This document shows positions 16,150-25,552 of a DNA stretch of 64,000 nt, piece after piece. Below the pieces are notes generated by a model. It did no database searches and had not been told where the DNA came from. It saw nothing but the letters and a program-made list of their open reading frames with translations. The number at the start of each line of letters is the position of its first letter. The stretch's first letter is position 1. The position numbers and the translations under genes are program-made. Source of the stretch: a bacterium (GTDB lineage Bacteria; Pseudomonadota; Alphaproteobacteria; Sphingomonadales; Sphingomonadaceae). Location of the stretch: positions 1-64,000 of the forward strand of contig JAVBXL010000016.1 of NCBI GenBank assembly GCA_030824575.1, read 5' to 3'.

Positions 16150-16734
16150 ATGATGATGGAAGCCCTCCTTACCTCCGCCGCGCTCGTCGCGCTCGCCGAA
16201 ATGGGCGACAAGACGCAGTTGCTCGCCATGTTGCTGGCCACCCGTTTCCGTAAGCCCGTGCCGATCATCCTGGGCATCTTCGCGGCCACGGTCGCCAATC
16301 ATTTCCTGGCCGCGCTGGTCGGCCATTCGATCGCCGGCGTGCTGACCCAGAGCTGGTTCCGCTATGCCGTCGCCGCCTCCTTTATCGCCATGGCCGCCTG
16401 GACCCTGATCCCCGATACGTTCGATGAGGATGCACCGCTCAAAGCCCCGACCAAGGCAGGCTTGTTCGTCACCACCCTGGTCGCCTTCTTCCTGGTCGAG
16501 ATGGGCGACAAGACGCAGGTAGCGACGGTGGCGCTGGGCGCGCGGTTCGACAGCCTGATCGCCGTCACCATGGGCACGACGCTGGGCATGATGGTCGCCA
16601 ACGTCCCCGCCGTGCTGTTCGGCGAAGCACTGGCCAAGAAAGTCCCGATGCGCGCGCTACAGGTTGGCGCGGCCTTGCTGTTCCTGGGCCTTGGCCTGTG
16701 GATGCTGGCCGATCTCCAGGGCTGGTTCGGCTAA
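16150..16734 (+). CDS. TMEM165/GDT1-family Mn2+/Ca2+ transporter
   Basis: Inner-membrane cation transporter of 194 residues with six predicted helices. The family signature E-x-G-D-K-(T/S) occurs twice, EMGDKTQL near residue 18 and EMGDKTQV near residue 120, one in each half of the inverted repeat. Members export manganese or exchange Ca2+/H+. The riboswitch upstream points to Mn2+ efflux. Three consecutive ATGs at 16150-16158 are possible starts; an extension from 16003 would translate the riboswitch and is wrong. Confidence 0.92.
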   Translation: MMMEALLTSAALVALAEMGDKTQLLAMLLATRFRKPVPIILGIFAATVANHFLAALVGHSIAGVLTQSWFRYAVAASFIAMAAWTLIPDTFDEDAPLKAPTKAGLFVTTLVAFFLVEMGDKTQVATVALGARFDSLIAVTMGTTLGMMVANVPAVLFGEALAKKVPMRALQVGAALLFLGLGLWMLADLQGWFG

Positions 16735-16816
16735 AGGCGGTTGTCAGCGCGCGGCGGCTGTTGCAAGGGGTTTGGCAGAGTCATATCTCCTAAATTCAGC
16801 AAATGGGACGCGCGTG

Positions 16817-17743
16817 ATGAAGGACAGTCTGGTTACGGTGTTCGGCGGCGGCGGCTTTCTGGGCCGACAGGTCGCCCAGGCGCTGATGGCGCAGGGCGCG
16901 CGGGTACGTATCGCGCAGCGCGACCTGGCCACCGCGATGAAGGTCAAGACGCTGGGCAATCTGGGTCAGACCCAATTCGTCGCGGCGGACATCCGAAAGC
17001 CCGACAGCGTCGCGCGCGCCATCCATGGCGCCGACGTCGTCATCAACCTGGTCGGCATATTGGCGGGTGATTTCGACGCCTTCCACCATGTCGGCGCGGC
17101 CAATGTAGCGAAGGCCGCGGCGGCGGCAGGCGTGAAGGTGCTGGTCCATATCTCCGCGATCGGCGCGGACGCGGAAAGCCCGTCGGCCTATGGCCGGTCG
17201 AAGGCGGCGGGCGAAGCCGCGGTCAAGGCCGCTTTCCCTACCGCCACCATCATCCGCCCGTCGATCGTCTTCGGGCCGGAAGACCAGTTCCTCAACCGCT
17301 TCGCCGACCTCATCAGCCTGTTCCCGGTCGTTCCGGTGATCGCGCCTGCGACCAAGTTCCAGCCGGTCTATGTCGGCGACGTCGCCGACGCGATCGCTCA
17401 TGCCGCCGCGCAGCCGGGCCTCTATGGCGGCAAGACCTATGAAGTCGCCGGGCCGCAGGTGATGAGCATGAAAGAGATCAACGCCTGGATCGCAAAGACG
17501 ATCGGCCGCGACAAGCCCTTGATCGACGTGCCGCATAGCGTCGCTTCGCTGCTGGCGATGCTGCCGGGCGGACCGATCAGCCGCGACCAACTCGCCATGC
17601 TGGGCCGCGACAATGTCGCAGCGCCCGGCTCGGAAGGGCTGGAAGCGCTTGGCGTCGCACCGACCCCGCTGGGCGCGGTCGCCGACAAATGGATGGTCCG
17701 CTATCGCCGCCACGGCCGCTTCGCCGGCCGGGCGAGCGCCTGA
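16817..17743 (+). CDS. NDUFA9-like NAD(P)-binding protein
   Basis: Atypical short-chain dehydrogenase of 308 residues, like the complex I accessory subunit NDUFA9 and bacterial relatives. The N-terminal VFGGGGFLGRQVAQAL is the nucleotide-binding loop, ISAIGADAESPSAYGRSKAAGE replaces the catalytic strand (a Tyr-x3-Lys is present as YGRSK), and RPSIVFGPEDQFLNRF follows. The substrate pocket is undefined; bacterial members may be quinone or lipid related. ATG 16817 fits the family start. Upstream gene is the Mn transporter (83 bases), downstream is uppP. Confidence 0.85.
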   Translation: MKDSLVTVFGGGGFLGRQVAQALMAQGARVRIAQRDLATAMKVKTLGNLGQTQFVAADIRKPDSVARAIHGADVVINLVGILAGDFDAFHHVGAANVAKAAAAAGVKVLVHISAIGADAESPSAYGRSKAAGEAAVKAAFPTATIIRPSIVFGPEDQFLNRFADLISLFPVVPVIAPATKFQPVYVGDVADAIAHAAAQPGLYGGKTYEVAGPQVMSMKEINAWIAKTIGRDKPLIDVPHSVASLLAMLPGGPISRDQLAMLGRDNVAAPGSEGLEALGVAPTPLGAVADKWMVRYRRHGRFAGRASA

Positions 17744-17750
17744 CATATCC

Positions 17751-17778
17751 GCGTGCTCCCGCACAGGCGGGAGCACGC
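17751..17778. terminator. perfect 12-bp hairpin before uppP
   Basis: GCGTGCTCCCGC (17751-17762) and GCGGGAGCACGC (17767-17778) pair perfectly around the loop ACAG. There is no T-tract, and uppP starts 20 bases later, so it may be a REP-type palindrome or an intercistronic stabiliser as much as a terminator. Confidence 0.55.
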
Positions 17779-17797
17779 TGCGCCAAAAGGCTAGCCC

Positions 17798-18607
17798 ATG
17801 GACCTGCATTACCTCACCGTCATCCTGCTGGGCATCGTGGAGGGCCTGACCGAGTTCCTGCCGGTATCCTCGACCGGGCACCTCATCCTGGCCAGCGAAT
17901 TGCTGGGCTATGATTCGGCCACCTGGGCGATGTTCAACGTGGTGATTCAGCTGGGCGCGATCCTGGCGGTGGTGGTGCTCTACTGGCGCACCTTCTGGGC
18001 GGTGGGCATGGGACTGCTGCGGCGCGAGACGGTGAGCTGGCGTTTCCTGCGCAACCTCCTGCTTGCGTTCATGCCCGCCGCTATCGTCGGCCTGGCGCTG
18101 CACGACTATGTCGAAATGCTACTGGGCGCGCCCAAGGTGGTGGCCTGGGCGCTGATCGTGGGCGGCGTGGCGATCCTGATCATCGAACGCATGGTGAAGG
18201 AACAGCGGTTTCACGGCATCGCCGACATTCCCGCCATCCGGGCGCTGGGCGTCGGCCTGATCCAGTGCATTTCGATGATTCCCGGCGTCAGCCGGTCGGG
18301 CGCGACCATCATGGGCGCGCTGACCCTGGGCGTGGAGCGACGCACCGCGGCGGAGTTCAGCTTCTTCCTCGCCATCCCGACCATGTTGGGCGCCACCACA
18401 TTGGAACTGCTCAAAAAGGGCGACCAGATCACCAGCGCGGCGGTGGGCTGGGACAGTATCGCGCTGGGCTTCATCGTCGCCTTCTTCGTCGCGCTGCTCG
18501 TCATCAAATGGTTTGTCGGGCTTGTGTCCAAACATGGCTTCACCCCCTTTGCCTGGTATCGAATCGTTGCCGGCTGCGCCGCACTCATCTGGCTCGGCAT
18601 GAGGTAG
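17798..18607 (+). CDS. uppP: undecaprenyl-diphosphate phosphatase
   Basis: Integral membrane enzyme of 269 residues (BacA family) that removes a phosphate from undecaprenyl diphosphate to recycle the lipid carrier for peptidoglycan and other glycans. Both family motifs are present: EGLTEFLPVSSTGHLIL near the N-terminus with the catalytic Glu/Ser/His, and PGVSRSGATI near residue 165 with the catalytic Arg. About eight helices, usual length. AAAGG occurs nine bases upstream of the ATG. Confidence 0.95.
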   Translation: MDLHYLTVILLGIVEGLTEFLPVSSTGHLILASELLGYDSATWAMFNVVIQLGAILAVVVLYWRTFWAVGMGLLRRETVSWRFLRNLLLAFMPAAIVGLALHDYVEMLLGAPKVVAWALIVGGVAILIIERMVKEQRFHGIADIPAIRALGVGLIQCISMIPGVSRSGATIMGALTLGVERRTAAEFSFFLAIPTMLGATTLELLKKGDQITSAAVGWDSIALGFIVAFFVALLVIKWFVGLVSKHGFTPFAWYRIVAGCAALIWLGMR

Positions 18608-18631
18608 GTCCGAAACGGTACTTATATCTGT

Positions 18632-18658
18632 CCAGTTTTTGCGATTTGTTCGCAACTG
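18632..18658. terminator. hairpin after uppP
   Basis: CCAGT...ACTGG encloses TGCGA-TTTGT-TCGCA, with a TTT bulge on the left arm. It begins 25 bases after the uppP stop in an AT-richer stretch. It may stop uppP transcription or, as DNA, serve as an operator for the gltD promoter that follows. Confidence 0.4.
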
Positions 18659-18687
18659 GGCGATAAAATGGCATTTATTTGGTAAGT

Positions 18688-18693
18688 TATACT
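18688..18693 (+). promoter_or_regulatory. candidate -10 box for gltD
   Basis: TATACT is a good match to the -10 consensus within the AT-rich uppP-gltD gap. No convincing -35 sits 17 bases upstream. It lies before the small hairpin at 18711, so the transcript would contain that hairpin in its leader. Confidence 0.35.
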
Positions 18694-18710
18694 GCCCTAA
18701 ATGTCAGAAT

Positions 18711-18732
18711 CCACGTGACTGCGTGGGTTTTT
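18711..18732 (+). terminator. short intrinsic terminator or attenuator in gltD leader
   Basis: CCACG-TGACTG-CGTGG followed by G and TTTTT. The stem is only five to six pairs, so termination would be partial. It lies 40 bases before the gltD start and downstream of the likely -10 box. Confidence 0.5.
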
Positions 18733-18771
18733 CTGCTATGCGCGCTAGTGAAACAGATTCAGGGGCGATCC

Positions 18772-20217
18772 ATGGCTGACAATCCGATGCTGAAATTTGT
18801 GGGTAAGGCACAATCCTACCCGGAAAAGCGCGCCGCCGACGACCGCGCCGACGATTTCCTCGAAATCAGCCGCAGCTTCATTCTGGACAAGGCGGAGGAA
18901 CAGGCGTCGCGTTGCTCGCAATGCGGCGTGCCTTATTGTTCGACCCATTGCCCGCTGCACAATCATATTCCCGACTGGCTGCGTCTGACGGCCGAGGGCC
19001 GCTTGCGCGAAGCCTATGAACTGTCGAACCTGACCAGCACCATGCCCGAAATCTGCGGCCGCATCTGCCCGCAGGATCGGCTGTGCGAGGGCAATTGCGT
19101 CATCGAATTTTCCGGCCATGGTGCCGTCACCATCGGCAGCGTCGAAAAATACATCACCGACACCGCCTGGAAGGAAGGCTGGGTCGAACCGCTCGTCCCC
19201 GGCGCGCCGCGCGGCCAGTCGGTCGGCGTGATCGGCGCGGGTCCGGCGGGGCTGACGACGGCGGAATATCTGCGCGTCGCGGGCTATGAGGTCCATGTCT
19301 ACGACCGGCACGACCGCGCCGGCGGCCTGCTGACCTATGGCATCCCCGGCTTCAAGCTGGAGAAGGACATCGTCATGCGCCGCGTCCAGCGGCTCAAGGA
19401 TGGCGGTATCGTCTTCCACGAGAATTTCGAGATCGGCCGCGATGCGACGCTGGAAGGCCTGCGCGCCAGGCATGACGCGATCCTGATCGCGACCGGCGTC
19501 TACAAGCCGCGCGACATCAAGGCGCCGGGCGTCGGTGCCGCGGGCGTGGTCAAGGCGCTCGACTATCTTACCGCCTCCAACAAGGCGGGCTTCGGCGACG
19601 CAGTGCCGGAACATAACGACGGATCGCTGCTGGCGACTGGCAAGAATGTCGTCGTCATCGGCGGCGGCGACACCGCGATGGATTGCGTCCGCACCGCCAT
19701 CCGCCAAGGTGCCAAGTCGGTGAAGTGCCTCTATCGTCGCGACCGGGAAAATATGCCCGGATCGCAGCGCGAAGTCGCCAATGCCGAGGAAGAGGGCGTC
19801 GAATTCGTCTGGCTGACCGCGCCGATCGCCTTTGAAGGCACCGAACATGTCACCGGCGTCAAGGTCACCAAGATGCGCCTGGGCCAGCCCGACGCCTCCG
19901 GCCGTCGCGCGCCCGAAGCCGATCCGGGCAGCGAACATACGCTGGAGGCGGACCTCGTCATCAAGGCGCTGGGCTATGACCCCGAAGACCTGCCCAAATT
20001 GTTCGGCAGCGAAGACCTGTCCGTCACCCGTTGGGGCACGCTGCGCGTCGATCACAAGACGATGATGACCAGCGTGGACGGCGTGTTTGCGGCCGGCGAC
20101 ATCGTGCGCGGCGCAAGCCTGGTCGTCTGGGCGATCCGCGACGGCCGGGACGTGACCGACCATATGCACCGCTATCTGAAGGCCAAGGCGAAGGCGCGAC
20201 AGACCGTCGCAGCCTGA
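18772..20217 (+). CDS. gltD: glutamate synthase small subunit
   Basis: The 481-residue beta subunit of NADPH-dependent GOGAT passes electrons from NADPH through FAD and 4Fe-4S clusters to the large subunit. Cluster cysteines are in CSQCGVPYCSTHCP and CGRICPQDRLCEGNC; the FAD Rossmann motif is GVIGAGPAGLTTAEYL and the NADPH motif is VVIGGGDTAMDCV. I start at ATG 18772 (MADNPMLKFVG), which matches the family; an extension to 18679 would cover the leader hairpin. gltB follows after 45 bases, so they form one operon. Confidence 0.95.
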   Translation: MADNPMLKFVGKAQSYPEKRAADDRADDFLEISRSFILDKAEEQASRCSQCGVPYCSTHCPLHNHIPDWLRLTAEGRLREAYELSNLTSTMPEICGRICPQDRLCEGNCVIEFSGHGAVTIGSVEKYITDTAWKEGWVEPLVPGAPRGQSVGVIGAGPAGLTTAEYLRVAGYEVHVYDRHDRAGGLLTYGIPGFKLEKDIVMRRVQRLKDGGIVFHENFEIGRDATLEGLRARHDAILIATGVYKPRDIKAPGVGAAGVVKALDYLTASNKAGFGDAVPEHNDGSLLATGKNVVVIGGGDTAMDCVRTAIRQGAKSVKCLYRRDRENMPGSQREVANAEEEGVEFVWLTAPIAFEGTEHVTGVKVTKMRLGQPDASGRRAPEADPGSEHTLEADLVIKALGYDPEDLPKLFGSEDLSVTRWGTLRVDHKTMMTSVDGVFAAGDIVRGASLVVWAIRDGRDVTDHMHRYLKAKAKARQTVAA

Positions 20218-20262
20218 CCTCCCCGCCTTTTTGAATATCGTCATCGGAAGGATATCCCGATC

Positions 20263-23200
20263 ATGACTGAGCAGACACAGTTCACCGCCAGCCCCGAAGA
20301 GCGCGCACGGATCGCGGCCGAGGGCATGTATCATCCCGACATGGAAGGCGACGCCTGTGGCGTGGGGCTGGTCGCCGCGACCGACGGCCGCCCCAGCCGC
20401 CGTGTCGTCGCCAGCGCGATCGATGCGCTTAAGGCCGTGTGGCACCGCGGCGCGGTCGATGCGGACGGCAAGACCGGCGATGGCGCGGGCATCCATGTCG
20501 ATCTGCCCGTGCGCTTCTTCGACGATGCGATCGCCGATTCGGGCCACAAGCCGCTGCCCAACCGCCTGGCCGTCGGCATGATCTTCCTGCCGCGCACGGA
20601 CCTGTCCGCCCAGGAAACCTGCCGCACGATTGTCGAGGCGGAGATCATCGACGCGGGTTACACCATCTATGGGTGGCGCCAGGTGCCGGTGGACGTGTCG
20701 GTCATCGGCGAAAAGGCGCAGCGCACGCGCCCCGAAATCGAGCAGATCATGATCGCCGGGCCGATGCCCGAAGAGCGCGATGTCGCCGAGTTCGAAAAGG
20801 ATCTCTACCTGATCCGCCGCCGCATCGAAAAGCAGGTCATCGCCGCGCAGATCCAGGATTTCTACGTCTGCTCGCTGTCCTGCCGCTCGATCATCTACAA
20901 GGGGCTGTTCCTCGCCGAATCGCTGTCGGTCTTCTTCCCGGACCTGCAGGACGAGCGGTTCGAAAGCCGGGTCGCGATCTTTCATCAGCGTTATTCGACC
21001 AACACCTTCCCGCAATGGTGGCTGGCCCAGCCGTTCCGTACCTTGGCGCACAATGGCGAGATCAATACGATCCGCGGCAACAAGAACTGGATGAAGAGCC
21101 ACGAGATCAAGATGGCGAGCCTCGCCTTCGGCGAGCAGTCCGAAGACATCAAGCCCGTCATCCCGGCCGGCGCGTCCGATACCGCCGCGCTCGACGCCGT
21201 GTTCGAAGCCATCTGCCGCTCCGGCCGCGACGCGCCGACCGCCAAGCTGATGCTGGTTCCCGAAGCCTGGCAGGCCAAAAGCGCCGACCTGCCCAAGGCG
21301 CATGCCGACATGTACGACTATCTCGCTTCCGTCATGGAGCCGTGGGATGGGCCGGCCGCACTCGCCATGACCGACGGTCGCTGGGTCGTGGCCGGGGTCG
21401 ATCGCAACGCGCTGCGCCCGCTGCGCTACACGCTGACCGGCGACAATCTGCTGATCGTCGGCTCCGAAACCGGCATGGTCGTCGTGCCCGAAACCACCAT
21501 CGTCAAGAAGGGCCGCATGGGGCCCGGCCAGATGATCGCCGTCGACCTGCTGGAAGGCGAAATCTATGACGACCGCGCGATCAAGGATCGGATCGCGGGC
21601 GAACGCCCCTATGGCGAACTGATCAAGGACTTCCTGACCGTGGAAGACCTGGCCGAAGCGCCGACCGCGCTGCCGGGCTGGGACAAGGCCGAACTGACCC
21701 GCCGCCAGGTGGCCGCCAACCTGACGCTGGAGGATCTGGAACTGATCCTCTCGCCCATGGTGGAGGACGCCAAGGAAGCGATCGGGTCGATGGGCGACGA
21801 TACGCCGCTGGCCGTGATTTCGGACAAGCCGCGGACCATCAGCCATTTCTTCCGTCAGAATTTCAGCCAGGTCACCAATCCGCCGATCGACCCCTTGCGC
21901 GAACGGCATGTGATGAGCCTGAAGACGCGTTTCTCCAACCTCCACAACATCCTGGAGGAAGGCGCGCAGAACAGCCATGTGCTGGTGCTGGAATCGCCCG
22001 TCGTGACGAGCGCCGAATGGGCGCGGCTCAAGGCCTATTTTGGCCCGTCTGTGGCCGAAATCGACTGCACCTTCCCTGCTTCGGGTGGACAGGAGCAGTT
22101 GCGCGCCGCCATTTCCCGCATCCGCGAGGAGGCCGAACAGGCGGTGCGCGAAGGCCGCACCGAAATCTTCCTGACCGATGAGGGCGTCAGCGCGACACGC
22201 GCCGCGATCGCGGGCGTATTGGCGGCCGCCGCGGTGCACACGCATCTGGTGCGCAAGGGGCTGCGCAGCTACGCATCGATCAACGTGCGGTCATGCGAAG
22301 CGCTCGACACCCATTATTTCGCCGTCCTGATCGGCGTGGGCGCGACCACGGTGAATGCCTATCTGGCCGAAGCCAGCATCGCCGATCGCCATGCCCGCGG
22401 CCTGTTCGGCGATCTGTCGCTTGACGCCTGCTTCGAACGCTATCGCGTCGCGATCAACGAAGGCCTGCTCAAGATCATGTCCAAAATGGGCATCGCCGTC
22501 ATCAGCAGCTATCGCGGCGGCTATAATTTCGAAGCGGTCGGCCTGTCCCGTGCGCTGGTGAACGATCTTTTCCCCGGCATGCCCGCGAAGATTTCGGGTG
22601 AAGGCTATGCCTCGCTCCATTACAGCGCGATGCTGCGCCATGAACAGGCGTTCGACGCGGCGGTCGTGCGCCTGCCGATCGGCGGCTTCTATCGCCAGCG
22701 TCAGGGCGGCGAGAGCCACGCCTATTCCGCGCAGTTGATGCACCTGTTGCAGACGGCCGTGGCGACCGACAGCTATTCGACCTATCTGCAATTTTCGCGC
22801 GGCGTGCGCGACCTGCCGCCGGTTTACCTCCGCGACCTGATGGAGTTCAACTTCGCCCGCGAAGCCGTGCCCATCGATGAAGTGGAAGCCACCACCGAAA
22901 TCCGCAAGCGCTTCGTCACACCGGGCATGAGCCTTGGCGCGCTCAGCCCCGAAGCGCATGAGACGCTGGCGATCGCAATGAACCGCATCGGCGCGAAGGC
23001 GGTGTCGGGCGAAGGCGGCGAGGATGCGAACCGCTTCAAGCCCTATGAGAATGGCGACAACGCCAACTCGGTCATCAAGCAGATCGCGTCCGGCCGCTTC
23101 GGCGTCCATGCCGAATATCTCGCCTCGGCCGAGGAAATCGAGATCAAGGTCGCCCAAGGCGCCAAGCCCGGCGAAGGCGGCCAGTTGCCCGGCTTCAAGG

Positions 23201-24804
23201 TGACGGAATTCATCGCCAAGCTGCGCCATTCGACGCCCGGCGTGACGCTCATCTCGCCGCCGCCGCATCACGACATCTATTCGATCGAGGATCTGGCGCA
23301 GCTCATCTACGACTGCAAGATGATCAACCCGCGCGCCCGCGTATGCGTGAAGCTCGTCAGCCAGGCCGGCATCGGCACGGTCGCGGCGGGCGTGGCGAAG
23401 GCCCATGCCGACGTCATCCTGATCGCGGGCCATGTCGGCGGCACCGGTGCCAGCCCACAGACCAGTATCAAATATGCCGGCACGCCCTGGGAAATGGGCC
23501 TATCCGAAGCCAACCAGGTGCTGACCCTCAACGGGCTGCGTCACCGCGTAAAGCTGCGCACCGACGGCGGGCTCAAGACCGGGCGCGACATCGTGATCGC
23601 CGCGATATTGGGTGCCGAAGAATATGGCATCGGCACACTATCGCTGGTCGCCATGGGCTGCATCATGGTGCGCCAGTGCCACAGCAACACCTGCCCCGTG
23701 GGCGTGTGCGTACAGGACGAAAAGCTGCGTGAGAAGTTCACCGGCACGCCGGAGAAGGTCATCAACCTGATGACCTTCATCGCCGAGGAGGTCCGCGAAG
23801 TCCTCGCGCGGCTGGGCTTCCGCAGCCTCGACGAAGTGATCGGGCGCACCGAACTGTTGAAGCAGGTCAATCGCGGCGCGGAGCATCTGGACGATCTGGA
23901 TCTCAACCCAATCCTGGCCAAGGTAGACGCGCCCGACGACCAGCGCCGCTTTTCGCTGACGCAATGGCGTAACGAAGTGCCCGACAGCTTAGACGCGCAG
24001 ATGATGCGCGACGCCAAGGCCGTGTTCGAGCGCGGCGAAAAGATGCAGCTGACCTATACGGTGCGCAACACGCATCGCGCGGTCGGCACCCGGCTGTCGT
24101 CCGCCGTGACCGACCGGTTCGGCATGTCGACGCTCGCGGACGGCCATCTGACCGTGCGCCTGCGCGGGTCGGCCGGCCAGTCGCTTGGTGCCTTCCTGTG
24201 CAAGGGCATCACGCTGGAAGTGTTCGGCGACGCTAACGACTATGTCGGCAAGGGGCTGTCGGGCGGCATCATCAAGGTGCGCACGACCGTATCCAGCCCG
24301 CTGTCGTCCAAGGACAATACGATCATCGGCAACACCGTCCTCTACGGCGCGACCAGCGGCAAGCTGTTCGCGGCGGGCCAGGCGGGCGAGCGTTTCGCGG
24401 TCCGCAATTCGGGCGCGCAGGTCGTGGTCGAAGGCTGCGGTGCCAACGGATGCGAATATATGACCGGCGGCACGGCGGTCATCCTGGGCAAGACCGGTGC
24501 CAATTTCGGCGCGGGCATGACCGGCGGCATGGCCTTTATTTTGGACGAGGATGGAAGCTTCCCCGCGCAGGCGAACCCCGAAGGCATCGTCTGGCAGCGG
24601 CTGGACAGCGCCCATTGGGAGGCGCAGGTCAAGGCGCTGATCGCTGAACATGCGGTGGCGACGGACAGCAAATGGTCCAACACCATCCTAGACGACTGGG
24701 ATCGCTGGCGCCGCTATATCTGGCAGGTGTGTCCGAAGGAAATGCTGGGCCGCCTCGCCCAACCGCTGAGCGATAGCGCGGTGGAAACGGTCGCGGCCGA
24801 ATAA
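20263..24804 (+). CDS. gltB: glutamate synthase large subunit
   Basis: The 1513-residue alpha subunit makes two glutamates from glutamine and 2-oxoglutarate. An N-terminal class II glutaminase domain starts at Cys32 (EGDAC/GVGLVAATDGR), implying removal of a 31-residue propeptide. Then come the central domain, the FMN-binding synthase domain (about 850-1200, with GEGGEDANRFKPYENGD and HVGGTGASPQTSIKYAG), the 3Fe-4S cysteines in CIMVRQCHSNTCPVGVC, and the C-terminal beta-helix (gltB_C). Length is usual. It is the main nitrogen-assimilation enzyme together with gltD. Confidence 0.97.
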   Translation: MTEQTQFTASPEERARIAAEGMYHPDMEGDACGVGLVAATDGRPSRRVVASAIDALKAVWHRGAVDADGKTGDGAGIHVDLPVRFFDDAIADSGHKPLPNRLAVGMIFLPRTDLSAQETCRTIVEAEIIDAGYTIYGWRQVPVDVSVIGEKAQRTRPEIEQIMIAGPMPEERDVAEFEKDLYLIRRRIEKQVIAAQIQDFYVCSLSCRSIIYKGLFLAESLSVFFPDLQDERFESRVAIFHQRYSTNTFPQWWLAQPFRTLAHNGEINTIRGNKNWMKSHEIKMASLAFGEQSEDIKPVIPAGASDTAALDAVFEAICRSGRDAPTAKLMLVPEAWQAKSADLPKAHADMYDYLASVMEPWDGPAALAMTDGRWVVAGVDRNALRPLRYTLTGDNLLIVGSETGMVVVPETTIVKKGRMGPGQMIAVDLLEGEIYDDRAIKDRIAGERPYGELIKDFLTVEDLAEAPTALPGWDKAELTRRQVAANLTLEDLELILSPMVEDAKEAIGSMGDDTPLAVISDKPRTISHFFRQNFSQVTNPPIDPLRERHVMSLKTRFSNLHNILEEGAQNSHVLVLESPVVTSAEWARLKAYFGPSVAEIDCTFPASGGQEQLRAAISRIREEAEQAVREGRTEIFLTDEGVSATRAAIAGVLAAAAVHTHLVRKGLRSYASINVRSCEALDTHYFAVLIGVGATTVNAYLAEASIADRHARGLFGDLSLDACFERYRVAINEGLLKIMSKMGIAVISSYRGGYNFEAVGLSRALVNDLFPGMPAKISGEGYASLHYSAMLRHEQAFDAAVVRLPIGGFYRQRQGGESHAYSAQLMHLLQTAVATDSYSTYLQFSRGVRDLPPVYLRDLMEFNFAREAVPIDEVEATTEIRKRFVTPGMSLGALSPEAHETLAIAMNRIGAKAVSGEGGEDANRFKPYENGDNANSVIKQIASGRFGVHAEYLASAEEIEIKVAQGAKPGEGGQLPGFKVTEFIAKLRHSTPGVTLISPPPHHDIYSIEDLAQLIYDCKMINPRARVCVKLVSQAGIGTVAAGVAKAHADVILIAGHVGGTGASPQTSIKYAGTPWEMGLSEANQVLTLNGLRHRVKLRTDGGLKTGRDIVIAAILGAEEYGIGTLSLVAMGCIMVRQCHSNTCPVGVCVQDEKLREKFTGTPEKVINLMTFIAEEVREVLARLGFRSLDEVIGRTELLKQVNRGAEHLDDLDLNPILAKVDAPDDQRRFSLTQWRNEVPDSLDAQMMRDAKAVFERGEKMQLTYTVRNTHRAVGTRLSSAVTDRFGMSTLADGHLTVRLRGSAGQSLGAFLCKGITLEVFGDANDYVGKGLSGGIIKVRTTVSSPLSSKDNTIIGNTVLYGATSGKLFAAGQAGERFAVRNSGAQVVVEGCGANGCEYMTGGTAVILGKTGANFGAGMTGGMAFILDEDGSFPAQANPEGIVWQRLDSAHWEAQVKALIAEHAVATDSKWSNTILDDWDRWRRYIWQVCPKEMLGRLAQPLSDSAVETVAAE

Positions 24805-24810
24805 AGCGAT

Positions 24811-25305
24811 TTAAGGTTGCATGTCCGCCGTCGTCGCCACCAGCGTCGGCGGCGGAACTGCGTCTGGCTCGGTGCGCGTCACTATCACGGGCGGCGGCGC
24901 GTCGTCGGCGACGAATCGCGTGGCAGGCAGCGGCACGATACGGACCGGCGCAGGCGCGGCGGCGGGCATGATGTCTTCGGGCGGCTGTTCCGCCTCATAA
25001 TCCTGAACCACTGGATCGCTGCTGCCGTCGATCATGGCGTCCAAGTCCAGCCCCGCCATGTCCGCCTGCCAGCGCCGCTCGGCCAGTGTAGGGCCGCAAC
25101 CGGTGCAATGGATCGCCCCCGGCCCCTTTTGCATTGTAAGGGATGTATCGGTCGCCGCCTGATCGGCGATCACCGTCTCCACATATTCGCTGGCGTTGCG
25201 CGCCGGACCCTGCGGACTGGTGACATAGCCGCCCAGGCCCAGCCCCATCATGGCCGCCACGCCCAGGGTCGCGCCAGTACCCATCCAGAAATGCGCCGTC
25301 ATCAT
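24811..25305 (-). CDS. small membrane-anchored protein, unknown function
   Basis: A 164-residue protein with one N-terminal hydrophobic segment (about 5-30, TLGVAAMMGLGLGGYV), then a soluble part that includes HCTGCGPTLAERRWQADM, a possible CxxC site, and a proline/alanine-rich acidic tail. GGGAG lies seven bases before ATG 25305. It converges on gltB with six bases between stops. I recognise no family. The CxxC could bind metal or heme or be redox active, but only one such motif is present. Confidence 0.65.
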   Translation of the reverse strand: MMTAHFWMGTGATLGVAAMMGLGLGGYVTSPQGPARNASEYVETVIADQAATDTSLTMQKGPGAIHCTGCGPTLAERRWQADMAGLDLDAMIDGSSDPVVQDYEAEQPPEDIMPAAAPAPVRIVPLPATRFVADDAPPPVIVTRTEPDAVPPPTLVATTADMQP

Positions 25306-25465
25306 GTGGTGTCTCCCACGGCGGCCGCCCCCTCGCAGGGCAACAGCATCACCTTCTCCGATCAATCATAACGCGGATGCCGATCACTTGTTGCATGGTG
25401 CAAAAGCCTTTGCTAAGGGCCGCCTCCTACCAAGGCACCGGCCCCGCCGGTTTCCCTGTTGATGT

Positions 25466-25552
25466 GCGGCCATGGCGGAATTGGTAGACGCGCAACGTTG
25501 AGGTCGTTGTGGGCGAAAGCCCGTGGAAGTTCGAGTCTTCTTGGCCGCACCA
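25466..25552 (+). tRNA. tRNA-Leu(GAG)
   Basis: An 87-base class II tRNA. Acceptor GCGGCCA (25466-25472) pairs with TGGCCGC (25542-25548); anticodon stem CAACG/CGTTG encloses loop TTGAGGT with anticodon GAG at 25500-25502; a variable arm TGGGCGAAAGCCCG is present; the T arm GGAAG-TTCGAGT-CTTCT is intact; and the CCA end is encoded (25550-25552). It reads CUC and CUU. No integrase or att duplication follows. Confidence 0.97.

Noticed and set aside
18745-22245. A 1166-codon open frame on the minus strand opposite gltD and gltB
   Set aside because: Its product is Arg/Asp/His-rich low-complexity with no domain, and both opposite genes are unmistakable. Long antisense frames are expected in GC-rich DNA.
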